NCBI GenBank assembly: GCA_029268515.1
Contig: JAQWNP010000012.1
Coordinates: 1-64,000, forward strand
Source: Phycisphaerales bacterium
GTDB taxonomy: Bacteria; Planctomycetota; Phycisphaerae; Phycisphaerales; SM1A02
Length of the DNA stretch: 64,000 bases
Direction of reading: 5' to 3'
Shown: positions 25,089-33,900 of the stretch, one piece after another
How the letters are laid out: each line of letters begins with the position of its first letter
Numbering within the stretch: position 1 is the stretch's first letter
The notes under the pieces: model-generated
The model's input: the letters and a program-made list of their open reading frames with translations, nothing else
What the model was told of the DNA's origin: nothing
Database searches by the model: none
Made by a program: the position numbers and the translations under genes

Positions 25089-25715
25089 TTATGCATCTTC
25101 CCAATCAACGTCCTTCAGCGGTCGCGACAAGGTGTAAGACCCACTAAACCAACGGCCAAGATCTGCCATCTTGCAGCGATCACTGCAAAACGGAATGGAA
25201 TCCTGGTCAATAGCCACCCCGCAGACCACACACACTTGAGAAGACGCCGCATTCTGCAGCCAATCAGGTAGAGCCCCTGCCGCTGGTGGCCATTTGATGA
25301 TGATCCGTCGCTGGCTCTGACCAACATGCTCGATCGTCACCGTAATACTTGAAGCGGGAAGCTGCCCGGCAATACGATCGGCCCACTCCACTGCAATCCA
25401 GGTTTCTGGATCGGCCACAAGTTCTGACCAGCCGATACTGGCTAATTCATCCTCACCACTAAGACGATAGGCATCGATATGAGCCAACTGAGCCTGCTCA
25501 CCGCAGGGGTGCTCACTTGAAATGACAAACGTCGGACTATTGGCCATAGCCGCGTCGCCGCCCAATCCCTCGAGTAACCCCTGGACAAAACACGTCTTTC
25601 CGGCACCCAGATCCCCCACCAAAGCCACGCATCCGCCACGCGGCAGTGCGACAGCGAGTCGCCCTGCCAAGGACTGGGTCTGCTCAGGACATTCTGTAAA
25701 GAACTCAGTCTGCAT
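25089..25715 (-). CDS. tsaE: Fusion of TsaE (tRNA t6A ATPase) and YacG-like zinc finger
   Basis: 208 aa from ATG 25715, which overlaps the end of thiL by 11 bases; the earlier in-frame starts lie deep within thiL. Residues 1-150 are TsaE, the P-loop protein that drives threonylcarbamoyl-adenosine formation on ANN-decoding tRNAs: Walker A GDLGAGKT (34-41), SPTFVISSEH, then LAHIDAYRLSGEDELASIGW and VEWADRI. Residues 162-208 match YacG, a small four-cysteine zinc finger known as a DNA gyrase inhibitor: CVVCG (C162, C165), FCSDRCKMADLGRWFSGSY (C177, C181). These two are separate genes in most bacteria. A frameshift is not needed, because the frame is continuous. Confidence 0.88.
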   Translation of the reverse strand: MQTEFFTECPEQTQSLAGRLAVALPRGGCVALVGDLGAGKTCFVQGLLEGLGGDAAMANSPTFVISSEHPCGEQAQLAHIDAYRLSGEDELASIGWSELVADPETWIAVEWADRIAGQLPASSITVTIEHVGQSQRRIIIKWPPAAGALPDWLQNAASSQVCVVCGVAIDQDSIPFCSDRCKMADLGRWFSGSYTLSRPLKDVDWEDA

Positions 25716-26643
25716 TGGGTGCCCTTGAAATGTGTTCATAGCCAAGGTCATCAACACACTGGGAGGTGGCGCCATCATTGACGATCACACGACACGGATG
25801 ACATCGCGCGGCATCTACAACTGTTCCCACGCGCGCCACTGGAATGCCATCGACCTCATTGACAGCTGACGAGGATGTAAAGCACAGTTCATAGTCTTCT
25901 CCATCAGCAATTGCTTCATGGAGTGACGCACCGTTCCTTCGGGGAATCATGGCCCCTTCGAGCTCGATACCAACCCCAGATGCCTTGGCAATGTGTCCCG
26001 CATCCCGTGCGAGACCATCACTGAGATCGATCATCGCATGGAGATCTTCTCCCAGAACCTTCTTTAGACGCAGCGATAATTCAATCCGCGGCACGAAATG
26101 TAAGTGATGCCCGTGCCCATCGGCCTCAAGTGTACGACCTAGTTCACCTGTCACATAAACACCATCACCAACTTCTGCACCGCTCCGCAGAAGCACCCGG
26201 CCATCATTGCTGGTTGCCAAGACGGTTACCGTCAAAACCAATGCCTGCCCCTTTTCCGGAAGCACCGCAATATCACCGCCAACAATAGGACAACCGAAGG
26301 ACTGCCCCACCTGATGTACCGAATCAGAGAGCTTCTTAATCCATGCGTCATTGATCATTTCATCACCGGTTGGAATTGCCACCGTGACGACGCCTGCAAT
26401 CGGCTTCGCCCCCATCGCAGCCACATCACTGAGACAACGACAAACTGCCTTTCGACCAACGAGTTCTGGCCCGACCCGACTGATGTCTACGTGCCGACCT
26501 GCAATGACCTGATCAACACCAATGAGAAGATTCATCTCATCTAGCTTGAGCTGAGCCATGTCATCACCTGGACCGACCACCACTGGCCCAGTTGGACCGG
26601 GGGTCTTCTTGAAAATGTGCGAGAGTAATTCTGATTCACGCAT
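25705..26643 (-). CDS. thiL: Thiamine-monophosphate kinase
   Basis: About 312 aa from ATG 26643 (GTG 26649 is two codons earlier). It phosphorylates thiamine phosphate to the active cofactor TPP. PurM-like family motifs are present: VVVGPGDDMAQL, LIGVDQVIAGRHVD, RCLSDVAAMGAKP, PIVGGDIAVL, then MIDLSDGLARDAGHIA. It is upstream of and overlaps the TsaE-YacG gene, so the two are cotranscribed. A 330-base non-coding span separates it from waaA upstream. No other thiamine genes or recognisable TPP riboswitch lie nearby. Confidence 0.92.
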   Translation of the reverse strand: MRESELLSHIFKKTPGPTGPVVVGPGDDMAQLKLDEMNLLIGVDQVIAGRHVDISRVGPELVGRKAVCRCLSDVAAMGAKPIAGVVTVAIPTGDEMINDAWIKKLSDSVHQVGQSFGCPIVGGDIAVLPEKGQALVLTVTVLATSNDGRVLLRSGAEVGDGVYVTGELGRTLEADGHGHHLHFVPRIELSLRLKKVLGEDLHAMIDLSDGLARDAGHIAKASGVGIELEGAMIPRRNGASLHEAIADGEDYELCFTSSSAVNEVDGIPVARVGTVVDAARCHPCRVIVNDGATSQCVDDLGYEHISRAPNAD

Positions 26644-26649
26644 GATCAC

Positions 26650-26980
26650 AACTCAGTAGCAACACATCACTTTCCTCAAACTCCGATGCAATGATTGTTG
26701 TTTCAATCACACACACTTATATCACGCTCAAACCGAAATGATTGACTACCTGCTGCCCTGAGGCGCAAAACTTGCGTAGGGCACCCTATCTATCTACGCA
26801 AATTCCATCAAGCGAAACAACACTTCTTGGTACTGGAGTGCCCAACAAGTCATATCATACGATCGCAGTCACGATCGGCTCCTTGCCGGTGAAAGCGTGG
26901 CAACACTTGTGGCGGGCTACCTGCTTAATTTATCTGCAAGCAAGAATGCGATTCTTAACGCAAGAAACATCTTGCTCATA
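26650..26980. other. Intergenic stretch between waaA and thiL
   Basis: About 330 bases with stops in all frames on both strands apart from short unlikely ORFs. I see no convincing terminator, tRNA or repeat. The minus-strand promoter of thiL should be here, but no clear -35/-10 pair stands out. Confidence 0.4.
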
Positions 26981-28306
26981 TTACATTGCTCTTTCTTCTC
27001 CGTCGTCGCTCTCATCTTGTATGAGGGCGGCGACCTCTTTTGTACTCATCTTGTGTAGATCACAACCGTTAACCAACGCTTGCAGGAGGCGGGCATGCCG
27101 TAGGGCTGCGCCCTGACGAGAACGAATAACAGCCCTACCTCTCTTTCCAATCTCAGTTGCATAGGCAGGGTTATCAAGCATTTTTTTTATTTGCACTGCT
27201 AATTCAGAGGCCGGGATCTGAATCAGACCGCCCCCTTTTACTAACACCGTAACCATTTCTGTAAAGTCACTCACAGCAGGCCCAACTATTGTTGGTTTGC
27301 CTAGGCCGATTGGCTCAGTCACATCTGATCCAAATAGATTGCCAAAGCTGCGACCAACAACCACAATGTCCGCCAGTGCATAGGCCTGGCGTAACTCACC
27401 TATTGTGTCAAGAAGAAATCTTCGTGTTGCTTTTGACTTTTCCGGCAAACGCTTTTCTGTAACAACCGTTCGCCGAATACAACCTGGCATTGCTCTGGCT
27501 GCTGCATCAAACCACTCCGGCCGCCTGGGCGCACAAAGTAGTTGCACATCAGAAGGCACTGCCTGGTGTAATAATGCGGGCTCGTTGGGCCCAGTCGATC
27601 CGGCCACCACCAGTGGAATGTCCTGGTCAATACCAAGTTCTTCTGCAAGTTCAGTAGCCCCCGGTACCACTTCTTCTGTCACCGCGTTATCCCATTTCAT
27701 GGAATCTGTAACGAGCACAGGCGACGCTCCCAAAGCACGAAAATGCTCGGCATATGCTTCTGACTGAACACCACTGACTGCTAAGCGACCAAACGATGGC
27801 CGAACCATCCAACGAACAAGACGATAGCGACGGAAACTGCGATGACTTAGACGACCATTGATCACACAAACCGGAATTCTCCTGCGTTGACAAGTCGCCA
27901 CCATATTGGGCCAGATCTCAAGTTCGACCAATGCAATGACATCTGGCTCGATCCGACGAAGAAAACGGGAAACAACCCAAGAAAAATCATATGGATATCG
28001 CACCACTTGGTGCCGGTCACCAAAAAGTGATTCAGCCCTCGCAATACCAGTGTCCGTTGTGACTGACACAACAATGTCGAGGCCACGTTGATCTAGAACA
28101 TCAACGAGCGTACGAATTGCATTCACCTCACCAACAGATACAGCATGGAGCAGTATTCTCGTTCTGGTTTTCGTTAAGGGAGGCACATGCCCAAATCGCC
28201 CCGCCCAATCTGTGCGCAACTTCCCCCGCCACGCCATGCGCGGCAGAAGCACGGGTGAGAGCACAATGAGGACAACCAAGTAAATTACATCAGCAAGCCA
28301 TCGCAT
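26981..28306 (-). CDS. waaA: 3-deoxy-D-manno-octulosonic acid (Kdo) transferase
   Basis: About 441 aa from ATG 28306, giving MRWLADVIYLVVLIVLSPVLL as a membrane anchor; a longer reading to 28399 is possible. It transfers Kdo to lipid A precursor (GT30). Signatures: the acceptor domain LHAVSVGEVNAIRTLV, VELEIWPNMVATCQRRRIPVC, NGRLSHRSFRRY, then AGSTGPNEP and the CMP-Kdo site VVGRSFGNLFGSDVTEPIGLGKP. In the family the last part usually reads GGHNPLEPA, so the GSDVTEP version is a variant. Its presence implies an LPS-bearing outer membrane. Confidence 0.88.
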   Translation of the reverse strand: MRWLADVIYLVVLIVLSPVLLPRMAWRGKLRTDWAGRFGHVPPLTKTRTRILLHAVSVGEVNAIRTLVDVLDQRGLDIVVSVTTDTGIARAESLFGDRHQVVRYPYDFSWVVSRFLRRIEPDVIALVELEIWPNMVATCQRRRIPVCVINGRLSHRSFRRYRLVRWMVRPSFGRLAVSGVQSEAYAEHFRALGASPVLVTDSMKWDNAVTEEVVPGATELAEELGIDQDIPLVVAGSTGPNEPALLHQAVPSDVQLLCAPRRPEWFDAAARAMPGCIRRTVVTEKRLPEKSKATRRFLLDTIGELRQAYALADIVVVGRSFGNLFGSDVTEPIGLGKPTIVGPAVSDFTEMVTVLVKGGGLIQIPASELAVQIKKMLDNPAYATEIGKRGRAVIRSRQGAALRHARLLQALVNGCDLHKMSTKEVAALIQDESDDGEERAM

Positions 28307-28431
28307 TTGGCGAAAGTCTAGTGAATTGCGGGCCAAGCGTATTCTCAGCAAAGTCGATGGATTACCGGTCCTGTCCCGTCGAATACCCATTCTTGCCAAC
28401 GAAATTGGGATTACCTTTGCTTATGCAGCCT

Positions 28432-28506
28432 GTTAAAAAGTCCAGTTTTTCTGTTCCTGATAGGGAGGCATTTCAGCATTCCTACTCGCCTCATTGACTT
28501 TTTAAC
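28432..28506. repeat. Inverted-repeat element with 11-base termini
   Basis: GTTAAAAAGTC (28432-28442) is perfectly inverted as GACTTTTTAAC (28496-28506), with a nested GAGGC/GCCTC stem (28465-28469 / 28488-28492). It lies in the divergent gap between waaA and the FHA gene. The 75-base unit with A/T-rich ends could be a MITE-like remnant or a structured regulatory element; no second copy was noticed in this window. Confidence 0.45.
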
Positions 28507-28647
28507 CTAGAATAGAAAGTGGGCTTGGGATGATCTGGCAGTACATTTCTGCTTTTTAGTGACCTCCATCCCCACGTGCCTGCGAACTATTTGGATCGCG
28601 GGACAACTTGTCGGCTGCCCGACAATTGGTTTCTGGAGCTGTTGGTC

Positions 28648-28947
28648 ATGATGGAGCTACACGTCTGCACCCGAGAAGGAGAAATGCTTCGAGCATTTGC
28701 TATCGGTGATAATGCAGAGCTGATCATCGGCCGAGATGAATCTTGCGACATTCAGATTCGGTCTCAGACGGTCTCAAGGGAACACTGCTCCATCGAGTAC
28801 ATCGGCGAAGAAATGATGCTGCGCGACCTAGAATCCAGCGGTGGCACCTATCTTAATGGCCAACGCGTTGAGAATGTGCGCATTGAAGACGGCATGGAGG
28901 TCTCGGTGGGACCAGCCATACTCAAATTCCTAGACGCTGATTTTTAG
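28648..28947 (+). CDS. FHA domain protein
   Basis: I chose ATG 28648 (99 aa), with GGAG at 28635-28638, 9 bases upstream; the longer frame adds a non-conserved leader. The whole protein is one forkhead-associated domain: LIIGRDESCDIQIRSQTVSREHCSIEY contains the conserved GR, S and H, and DLESSGGTYLNGQRV contains the G-T-x-(L)NG motif. FHA domains bind phosphothreonine peptides. It has no fused output domain and no adjacent kinase, so its partner is unknown. It is convergent with the next gene (2 bases between stops). Confidence 0.88.
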   Translation: MMELHVCTREGEMLRAFAIGDNAELIIGRDESCDIQIRSQTVSREHCSIEYIGEEMMLRDLESSGGTYLNGQRVENVRIEDGMEVSVGPAILKFLDADF

Positions 28948-28949
28948 CA

Positions 28950-30251
28950 CTAGCGCATGTCGCGTAACTGCTTTTGCAGATACTTATTCTCACGTTCGAG
29001 ATCTTCTTTGGTCCGACCAATGTTTCTCGCAACTGGTGGGCACCGATCAAGCCAGCGAATATACTTCTTATTGCGCTCAATAAGCCATCCGATTCGAGCG
29101 GCTTCATTTGGAAATGACTTGATCTGGGTGTCACGCTGAAGTGTCTTCAGGTCGCGTGTGCATTTTTCGATTGTCTCTAACCAATTGTCATGCAGCTCAC
29201 GACCGTAGTCGCTGATCTCGACCCATTGGTCAATTTCTAAATTCTCCGCTAACTCGTCGACCGTATCTGCTCGACCGTCAGCAAATCCAGAATCGATTGC
29301 TGTCGTGACATTGAACACCAGGTTCTTGCCTGGAGTACTTAAACTCACATCGCCGGATAAGTCGTTGTACCAGGTGACATCACCGGTTTCTGGATCTCTG
29401 GAATAAGACAGCGAGTATCGGTGATCAATCATGGCCGGGCCGATATAGGCACTCCGATTACCATTGGCCGTTACTTCCGCAAGACGATTAATCCAATCCT
29501 GCAGTGGTTGCCCGGTAATCGATACACCAGTCGCGCCATTAAAGCCCGTTGCTGCCCCGAGCGTCCCCCCGGTCTGGAAGTAGATTTCGTGGCAACACAT
29601 CGCAGTGGCTGCCGCTGCCGAGATAGCGGATTTGATCCACGCCACCACACGGTGACGCTTCTTAATATCCTCCATCTGCTCAGCAATGATGTCGTATTCA
29701 AACAGACTGCCGCCACCAGAGTCGATGTGCAGCACAATAATTTGCCCATGCCCGCGCTTATCCGCTTCCTCGGCCATTTTTCGAATTTCATCGCTTCGAA
29801 ACTCAACACCGACTGTACCGCTCAAGGGCAGCACAAAGACACCCTTCGAATTACTCTTTTCTCCTGAAGCAGGCTCACTGGCCGCATCAGTCAGAACTGG
29901 TTCGTTTTCAGTATCGTTCTGCCCATCTACTGCCGGCGATGGTGTGGATTGCCCAGGCTCTGAAATAGAGATCACTCTGGCAACAAGGATCGTTATTGGC
30001 GCCCCATCTTCTGCCCCTTGAACATCACTGATCTGCAAGAAAAGATCTGTCGCCTTTGCCAGCTTTCCAACAGCAACCTTTTTGCCTTGCCCACTACTGT
30101 AGACAACGCTGATCTCCTGCCCGATCTCACCACGCCATCTCGATCCATCTTCCAAGTTGATCCGTACTCGATCTCCAAATGCGACCGATCCTGTAAGCAA
30201 TACCAACAGAATCATTGCCATCATTTTTTGTACGCGAGAATTGAAATCCAT
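28950..30251 (-). CDS. Exported ClpP-fold (SppA/NfeD-like) protein
   Basis: About 433 aa from ATG 30251 with a signal peptide (MMAMILLVLLTGSVAFG). Residues about 140-270 show the ClpP/crotonase fold found in NfeD-type serine proteases: VFVLPLSGTVGVEF, IIVLHIDSGGGSLFEYD, AWIKSAISAAAATAMCCHEIYF and GGTLGAATGF. The oxyanion-type DSGGG and a serine in SAISAAAA fit, although the usual SAG motif is altered. A C-terminal coiled-coil-like region (about 370-433) follows. It is 77 bases downstream of a related gene on the same strand; both are probably periplasmic partners. Confidence 0.65.
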   Translation of the reverse strand: MDFNSRVQKMMAMILLVLLTGSVAFGDRVRINLEDGSRWRGEIGQEISVVYSSGQGKKVAVGKLAKATDLFLQISDVQGAEDGAPITILVARVISISEPGQSTPSPAVDGQNDTENEPVLTDAASEPASGEKSNSKGVFVLPLSGTVGVEFRSDEIRKMAEEADKRGHGQIIVLHIDSGGGSLFEYDIIAEQMEDIKKRHRVVAWIKSAISAAAATAMCCHEIYFQTGGTLGAATGFNGATGVSITGQPLQDWINRLAEVTANGNRSAYIGPAMIDHRYSLSYSRDPETGDVTWYNDLSGDVSLSTPGKNLVFNVTTAIDSGFADGRADTVDELAENLEIDQWVEISDYGRELHDNWLETIEKCTRDLKTLQRDTQIKSFPNEAARIGWLIERNKKYIRWLDRCPPVARNIGRTKEDLERENKYLQKQLRDMR

Positions 30252-30328
30252 CACAATCCTTTCCATCCGATCTACCTGCGAACGCTCTCTTAAACCGAGT
30301 TACTGAAGACTACTTAATGACTGGCCTA

Positions 30329-31786
30329 CTAGTTCCGGCCACCACCACCGCCACCACTCATTCCACCGCCACCACCACGGCTACCACCACCGCCACCTTG
30401 ACGCATCTGCTTAAGCTGTTCATCAAGGATGGCAATCTGATCTTCAATGTACCCAGGCGTAATACCAATGCTCCGTGCGAGTCGAACCTGAACGGCCTCA
30501 TACTTCTTCATGTTGCGAAGAATTTTCAATAGTACGCCGCGTGCTTGAGCAAGATAATTCATCGCATCAGCACCGGTCGCCCAATTCCGAAGATCCTGAT
30601 ACTCAAGCCAAAGATCTTCAGAAACCGCCAGCACCTTTCGCCAGCCTTCGATATAGCTGTCAACTTTCGTCTTTGCTTGACCGTCGAACTCTTCAAATTC
30701 GCGGTAATTCAGGAGCAATGCTAGATCAGCAAGCGAATCTGCTGTGCCCGAACTAAGGCAGAACTGCTCTGCCTTCTCCGCCGTAAATTGCGTGGTGGCT
30801 TTGTCCGTACCATCAACGGTGTAGTCGCCAGGTTTATTGAGACGCCACTCTACCTCACGCCCTTTCCAAGAGGCTGTTAAGTAATATCTTGGATCGAGCA
30901 TCGCATCAGCCAACTCCATTGGTTGGCCACCGTATTCAAAGTGACCTTTGGCATGCCCGAGCCAGGCAGCCATCATCTTGGCACGCACTTGGCTATCTGA
31001 CCAACTTGCAGCACCACTCTGCATTAAGACCTGAATCATCCCACCCAACCGAGCTTCAGGCATCATGTAAATTTCGTCCCATCCCATCGCGAGCAATGAG
31101 CTGGTACCGACTGCATCCTCAATCCATAGCACCTGCCGAATATCTCTCAGTGGCCCGACACGAAAATGTCGCAACAGCGCTTCGGAGTCATCCATGTTCA
31201 GCATGCTGTATTCCATGGGATCAAAATCACCCATCATCTTGGCCCGGAGCGTCTCGCCTTTATCTTCACTGTTGAGTTTGAAAATCAGAACGTCGGGTTT
31301 CTTTTCACTTGCCGCTATTTCTTCAGCAATTTCCGAATAGACTTCGGAACGAATATCTGTATTCATCTGGCCGCGGATTGGAATCACATAGAACCGAGCA
31401 ACCGATTCGTCAGCTTGGGCTGCATCACTTGCATTCTCTGATGGGGATGCGGTACCACCTGTTGATGCCGTTGGGCTAGCGGCATCCTGAGTCCCCACAG
31501 CACCATGCCGGTCGATCTTCACAATCTCACTCTTCTGCAACTCCATCTGAGCTGAAAAACTGAGCCCCTCAGGCTGATACTCGAAAACGATATAACTATC
31601 TGTTTCTTTGAGGATCACTCCGTCTAGCTTGCGCCCATCTGCCAGATGAACGGTCGCTTTTTGGCCCTGCTCATCTTGCCAGACCGCTGCTTGCGCAGAC
31701 ATGGAAAGAGGGGTCACGTAACTCAACAATCCTGTCGCGAGAGTCAAGGCACACCAAGTCAGTGGCAGGTAAGTCCGTCCATGCAT
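30329..31786 (-). CDS. Exported ClpP-fold-like protein with Gly-rich tail, likely inactive paralogue
   Basis: 485 aa with a signal peptide of about 33 residues (ending SAQA). Residues 33-100 contain a small beta domain (ATVHLADGRKLDGVILKETD) like that in the downstream protein (VRINLEDGSRWRG). The ClpP-like part (about 130-260) is recognisable from VARFYVIPIRGQMNTDIRSE and VLWIEDAVGTSSLLAMGWDEIYMMPEARLGG. The oxyanion motif DSGGG is replaced by NSEDKGE, so peptidase activity is unlikely. The last 25 residues are nearly all Gly and Arg/Ser/Met. With the gene at 28950 it forms a diverged tandem duplicate. Confidence 0.6.
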   Translation of the reverse strand: MHGRTYLPLTWCALTLATGLLSYVTPLSMSAQAAVWQDEQGQKATVHLADGRKLDGVILKETDSYIVFEYQPEGLSFSAQMELQKSEIVKIDRHGAVGTQDAASPTASTGGTASPSENASDAAQADESVARFYVIPIRGQMNTDIRSEVYSEIAEEIAASEKKPDVLIFKLNSEDKGETLRAKMMGDFDPMEYSMLNMDDSEALLRHFRVGPLRDIRQVLWIEDAVGTSSLLAMGWDEIYMMPEARLGGMIQVLMQSGAASWSDSQVRAKMMAAWLGHAKGHFEYGGQPMELADAMLDPRYYLTASWKGREVEWRLNKPGDYTVDGTDKATTQFTAEKAEQFCLSSGTADSLADLALLLNYREFEEFDGQAKTKVDSYIEGWRKVLAVSEDLWLEYQDLRNWATGADAMNYLAQARGVLLKILRNMKKYEAVQVRLARSIGITPGYIEDQIAILDEQLKQMRQGGGGGSRGGGGGMSGGGGGGRN

Positions 31787-31973
31787 AAAAAGTCCCTTTA
31801 GGAGAGCTCTTGTGATTGAGGTCTGAACATCAACATTGACGCAGGCTCTAACAACCTAGTTACTGTATCCGACGCATCGGCAAGGGCAAGGTTCCCCCAA
31901 CAATGACCTTAGATATCGTTTTCATAGACGATTATAGGGGCACCGTGCCCTTCATAGCCTCTTTACGAGAGAA

Positions 31974-33221
31974 TCAGATCAAACGATGTGCCATTTCTAG
32001 AGCTGAATCGCGATCTGTGACCCGCTGCTCAAGCTGAGCATCATAGATCTCAGCGAGAACCTGACCTGTACGCTCCGAAGGCTCTAGGCCCATTCCAATG
32101 AGGTCAGTACCGTTGAGAAAGGGCTCTGGCTGAAGACCAGTCCTTTCTAGCTCATCAACTCGCGCCCTGATCGCCATAGCGCCGGGGCTGTCCACGGCTT
32201 GGAGAATCGCCAGAGCAGAGAGAAAGCCCAGCTTCACTGCTAGCCGCTTCTGCTGAGCCATTTCGAGCCCATCCCAGGCACGTGGCTGATCTGATTCACT
32301 GGTCAGTGCGGCGTGGATCGTAATGATCGAATCCAGCATTCGGTGATCGGCATTTGAGAGCATGAGGGCTTCTGCATACTGATGAACTTGAGCACTGAGA
32401 TCAATACCGGGTTCATGCCGATCGAGCAGCCAAGCGGCCAAGGCAATGATTGCCTCCGTATTCGGCTTCATTCGACTGACCCGCATTGGCGCCCCCTTAC
32501 GACTCTCATCCTTCAGGACCGGCCCATCCAAACCCAAACGCTGCAGCTGGGCAACGGCAATAGCTCTTCCCTCATGGCCAAGCATGAGATTTATTTCTTG
32601 GCCGATGCGCTCACGACTGATACCAGAGAGTGCTGGTGCCAATTGGGTGATCGCCCGCTCTGTTTTCGCTTCAAGAGCAAAACCGAACCGAGCTTGAAAT
32701 CGAACTGCCCTTAACATTCGGAGATGATCTTCCTCAAAACGATCCTGAGCCGATCCAATGGCCCGAATCAACCTCGCCTTTAGATCTGCTTGCCCACCCA
32801 CATGATCAATGATCTTCTCCGCAACGGGATCTTCAAAGAGCCCATTAATCGTAAAGTCACGTCGACTCGCATCTTCAGTTTCTCCCACATACTCAATCGA
32901 TGAGGGGTGACGATGGTCCTCATATTGGCCATCGGACCGAAACGCAGCGACATCAAAACGATGCCCTCCCTGCGGCACTAAGGTCACACCAAAAGACATC
33001 CCAACCATTTGAGCATTTGAAAAGAGAGCTGCCACTTGTTCGGGACGAGCATCGGTTGCAATGTCATAGTCTTTCGGCGTAATGCCCAGCAAGCGATCAC
33101 GCACACAGCCGCCCGCAAAGTAGGCTGTGTACCCTTCTTTTACGAGGCGACGCACCACGTCAATAGCCGCATCTCGCATCGGACGTGACTGACCTTTTTC
33201 TTTTCCCTGCGTTGACGTCAT
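31974..33221 (-). CDS. CCA tRNA nucleotidyltransferase / poly(A) polymerase family (class II)
   Basis: 415 aa. The head domain has GGCVRDRLLG and the metal-binding DYDIATDA motif, followed by VGMSFGVTLV. The neck contains RRDFTINGLFEDP and the base-selecting EDHLRMLRAVRFQARFGF. These are common to CCA-adding enzymes and to bacterial poly(A) polymerases; the two cannot be separated by eye. The function is addition of CCA (or A) to tRNA 3' ends. The tRNA-Gly in this window lacks an encoded CCA, so such an enzyme is needed. The gene lies 9 bases after rsmD on the same strand, reading in the order rsmD, then this gene. Confidence 0.88.
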   Translation of the reverse strand: MTSTQGKEKGQSRPMRDAAIDVVRRLVKEGYTAYFAGGCVRDRLLGITPKDYDIATDARPEQVAALFSNAQMVGMSFGVTLVPQGGHRFDVAAFRSDGQYEDHRHPSSIEYVGETEDASRRDFTINGLFEDPVAEKIIDHVGGQADLKARLIRAIGSAQDRFEEDHLRMLRAVRFQARFGFALEAKTERAITQLAPALSGISRERIGQEINLMLGHEGRAIAVAQLQRLGLDGPVLKDESRKGAPMRVSRMKPNTEAIIALAAWLLDRHEPGIDLSAQVHQYAEALMLSNADHRMLDSIITIHAALTSESDQPRAWDGLEMAQQKRLAVKLGFLSALAILQAVDSPGAMAIRARVDELERTGLQPEPFLNGTDLIGMGLEPSERTGQVLAEIYDAQLEQRVTDRDSALEMAHRLI

Positions 33222-33230
33222 GCACGCATT

Positions 33231-33824
33231 CTATTCGGACTGTGGGGCTGTGCTTTGTTGATAGAGCAGCATCCACATAGAGGCGCCGTACTTATGTACT
33301 TCAGGCCCCTCAAATCCCGTAATCTCATGATCAACTTGAGATGGATCAAGCGGCGTCCGTAGGACCAGCCAACCCTGGTCAGTCATGATTGGAGATAAGG
33401 ACTGTGGATGTGCCAATATTCTTTGCCTTGTCTCATCATCCTTCATGAACGCGTAAGGCGGATCGATGAAGACAACTTCAATTGGACGAGGTGCCCGCAC
33501 TGCCACAATTTGACCGAGTGCATCTCCCATGAGCGCTGTCGCTCGATCACCACAATCCAGCGACTGAATATTTTCTTCCAGGAGTGAGAAAATGGCCCGC
33601 TGTCTTTCAACCAACAAGACTGATTTGGCACCCCTGCTGACTGCTTCAAGACCCATTGACCCAACGCCAGCGTAAAGATCAAGCACATTGGCATCTTCAA
33701 ACCAACCACGCAAGAGGTTAAAGGCAGACTCACGAACACGCTGAGGCCATGGCCTTGTCAGCGCCGCGTCTGGTGGCGAAACCAATTTCCTACCCCGATA
33801 AATGCCCCCTGCGATCTTCAACAT
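33231..33824 (-). CDS. rsmD: 16S rRNA (guanine(966)-N(2))-methyltransferase
   Basis: 197 aa from ATG 33824, giving MLKIAGGIYRGRKLVSP, the standard N-terminus; the longer reading runs into the divergent gene region. RsmD family motifs are TRPWPQRVRESAFNLL, VLDLYAGVGSMGLEAVSRGA (SAM site) and FIDPPYAF (the DPPY catalytic motif). It methylates G966 of 16S rRNA. Its start is 76 bases from the divergent alpha/beta-hydrolase gene. The CCA-adding enzyme gene follows 9 bases downstream, making an RNA-modification pair. Confidence 0.93.
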   Translation of the reverse strand: MLKIAGGIYRGRKLVSPPDAALTRPWPQRVRESAFNLLRGWFEDANVLDLYAGVGSMGLEAVSRGAKSVLLVERQRAIFSLLEENIQSLDCGDRATALMGDALGQIVAVRAPRPIEVVFIDPPYAFMKDDETRQRILAHPQSLSPIMTDQGWLVLRTPLDPSQVDHEITGFEGPEVHKYGASMWMLLYQQSTAPQSE

Positions 33825-33900
33825 TCCAGTCAGCATGGACATCAGAACCAACCAAGTCAAGCTGTCTACACTTGACCCGATCATTCTGAACCAGAAGTGT

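Noticed and set aside
26742-27116. 124-codon plus-strand frame in the waaA-thiL gap
   Set aside because: It runs into the 3' end of waaA on the opposite strand and lacks a start signal or conserved motif.
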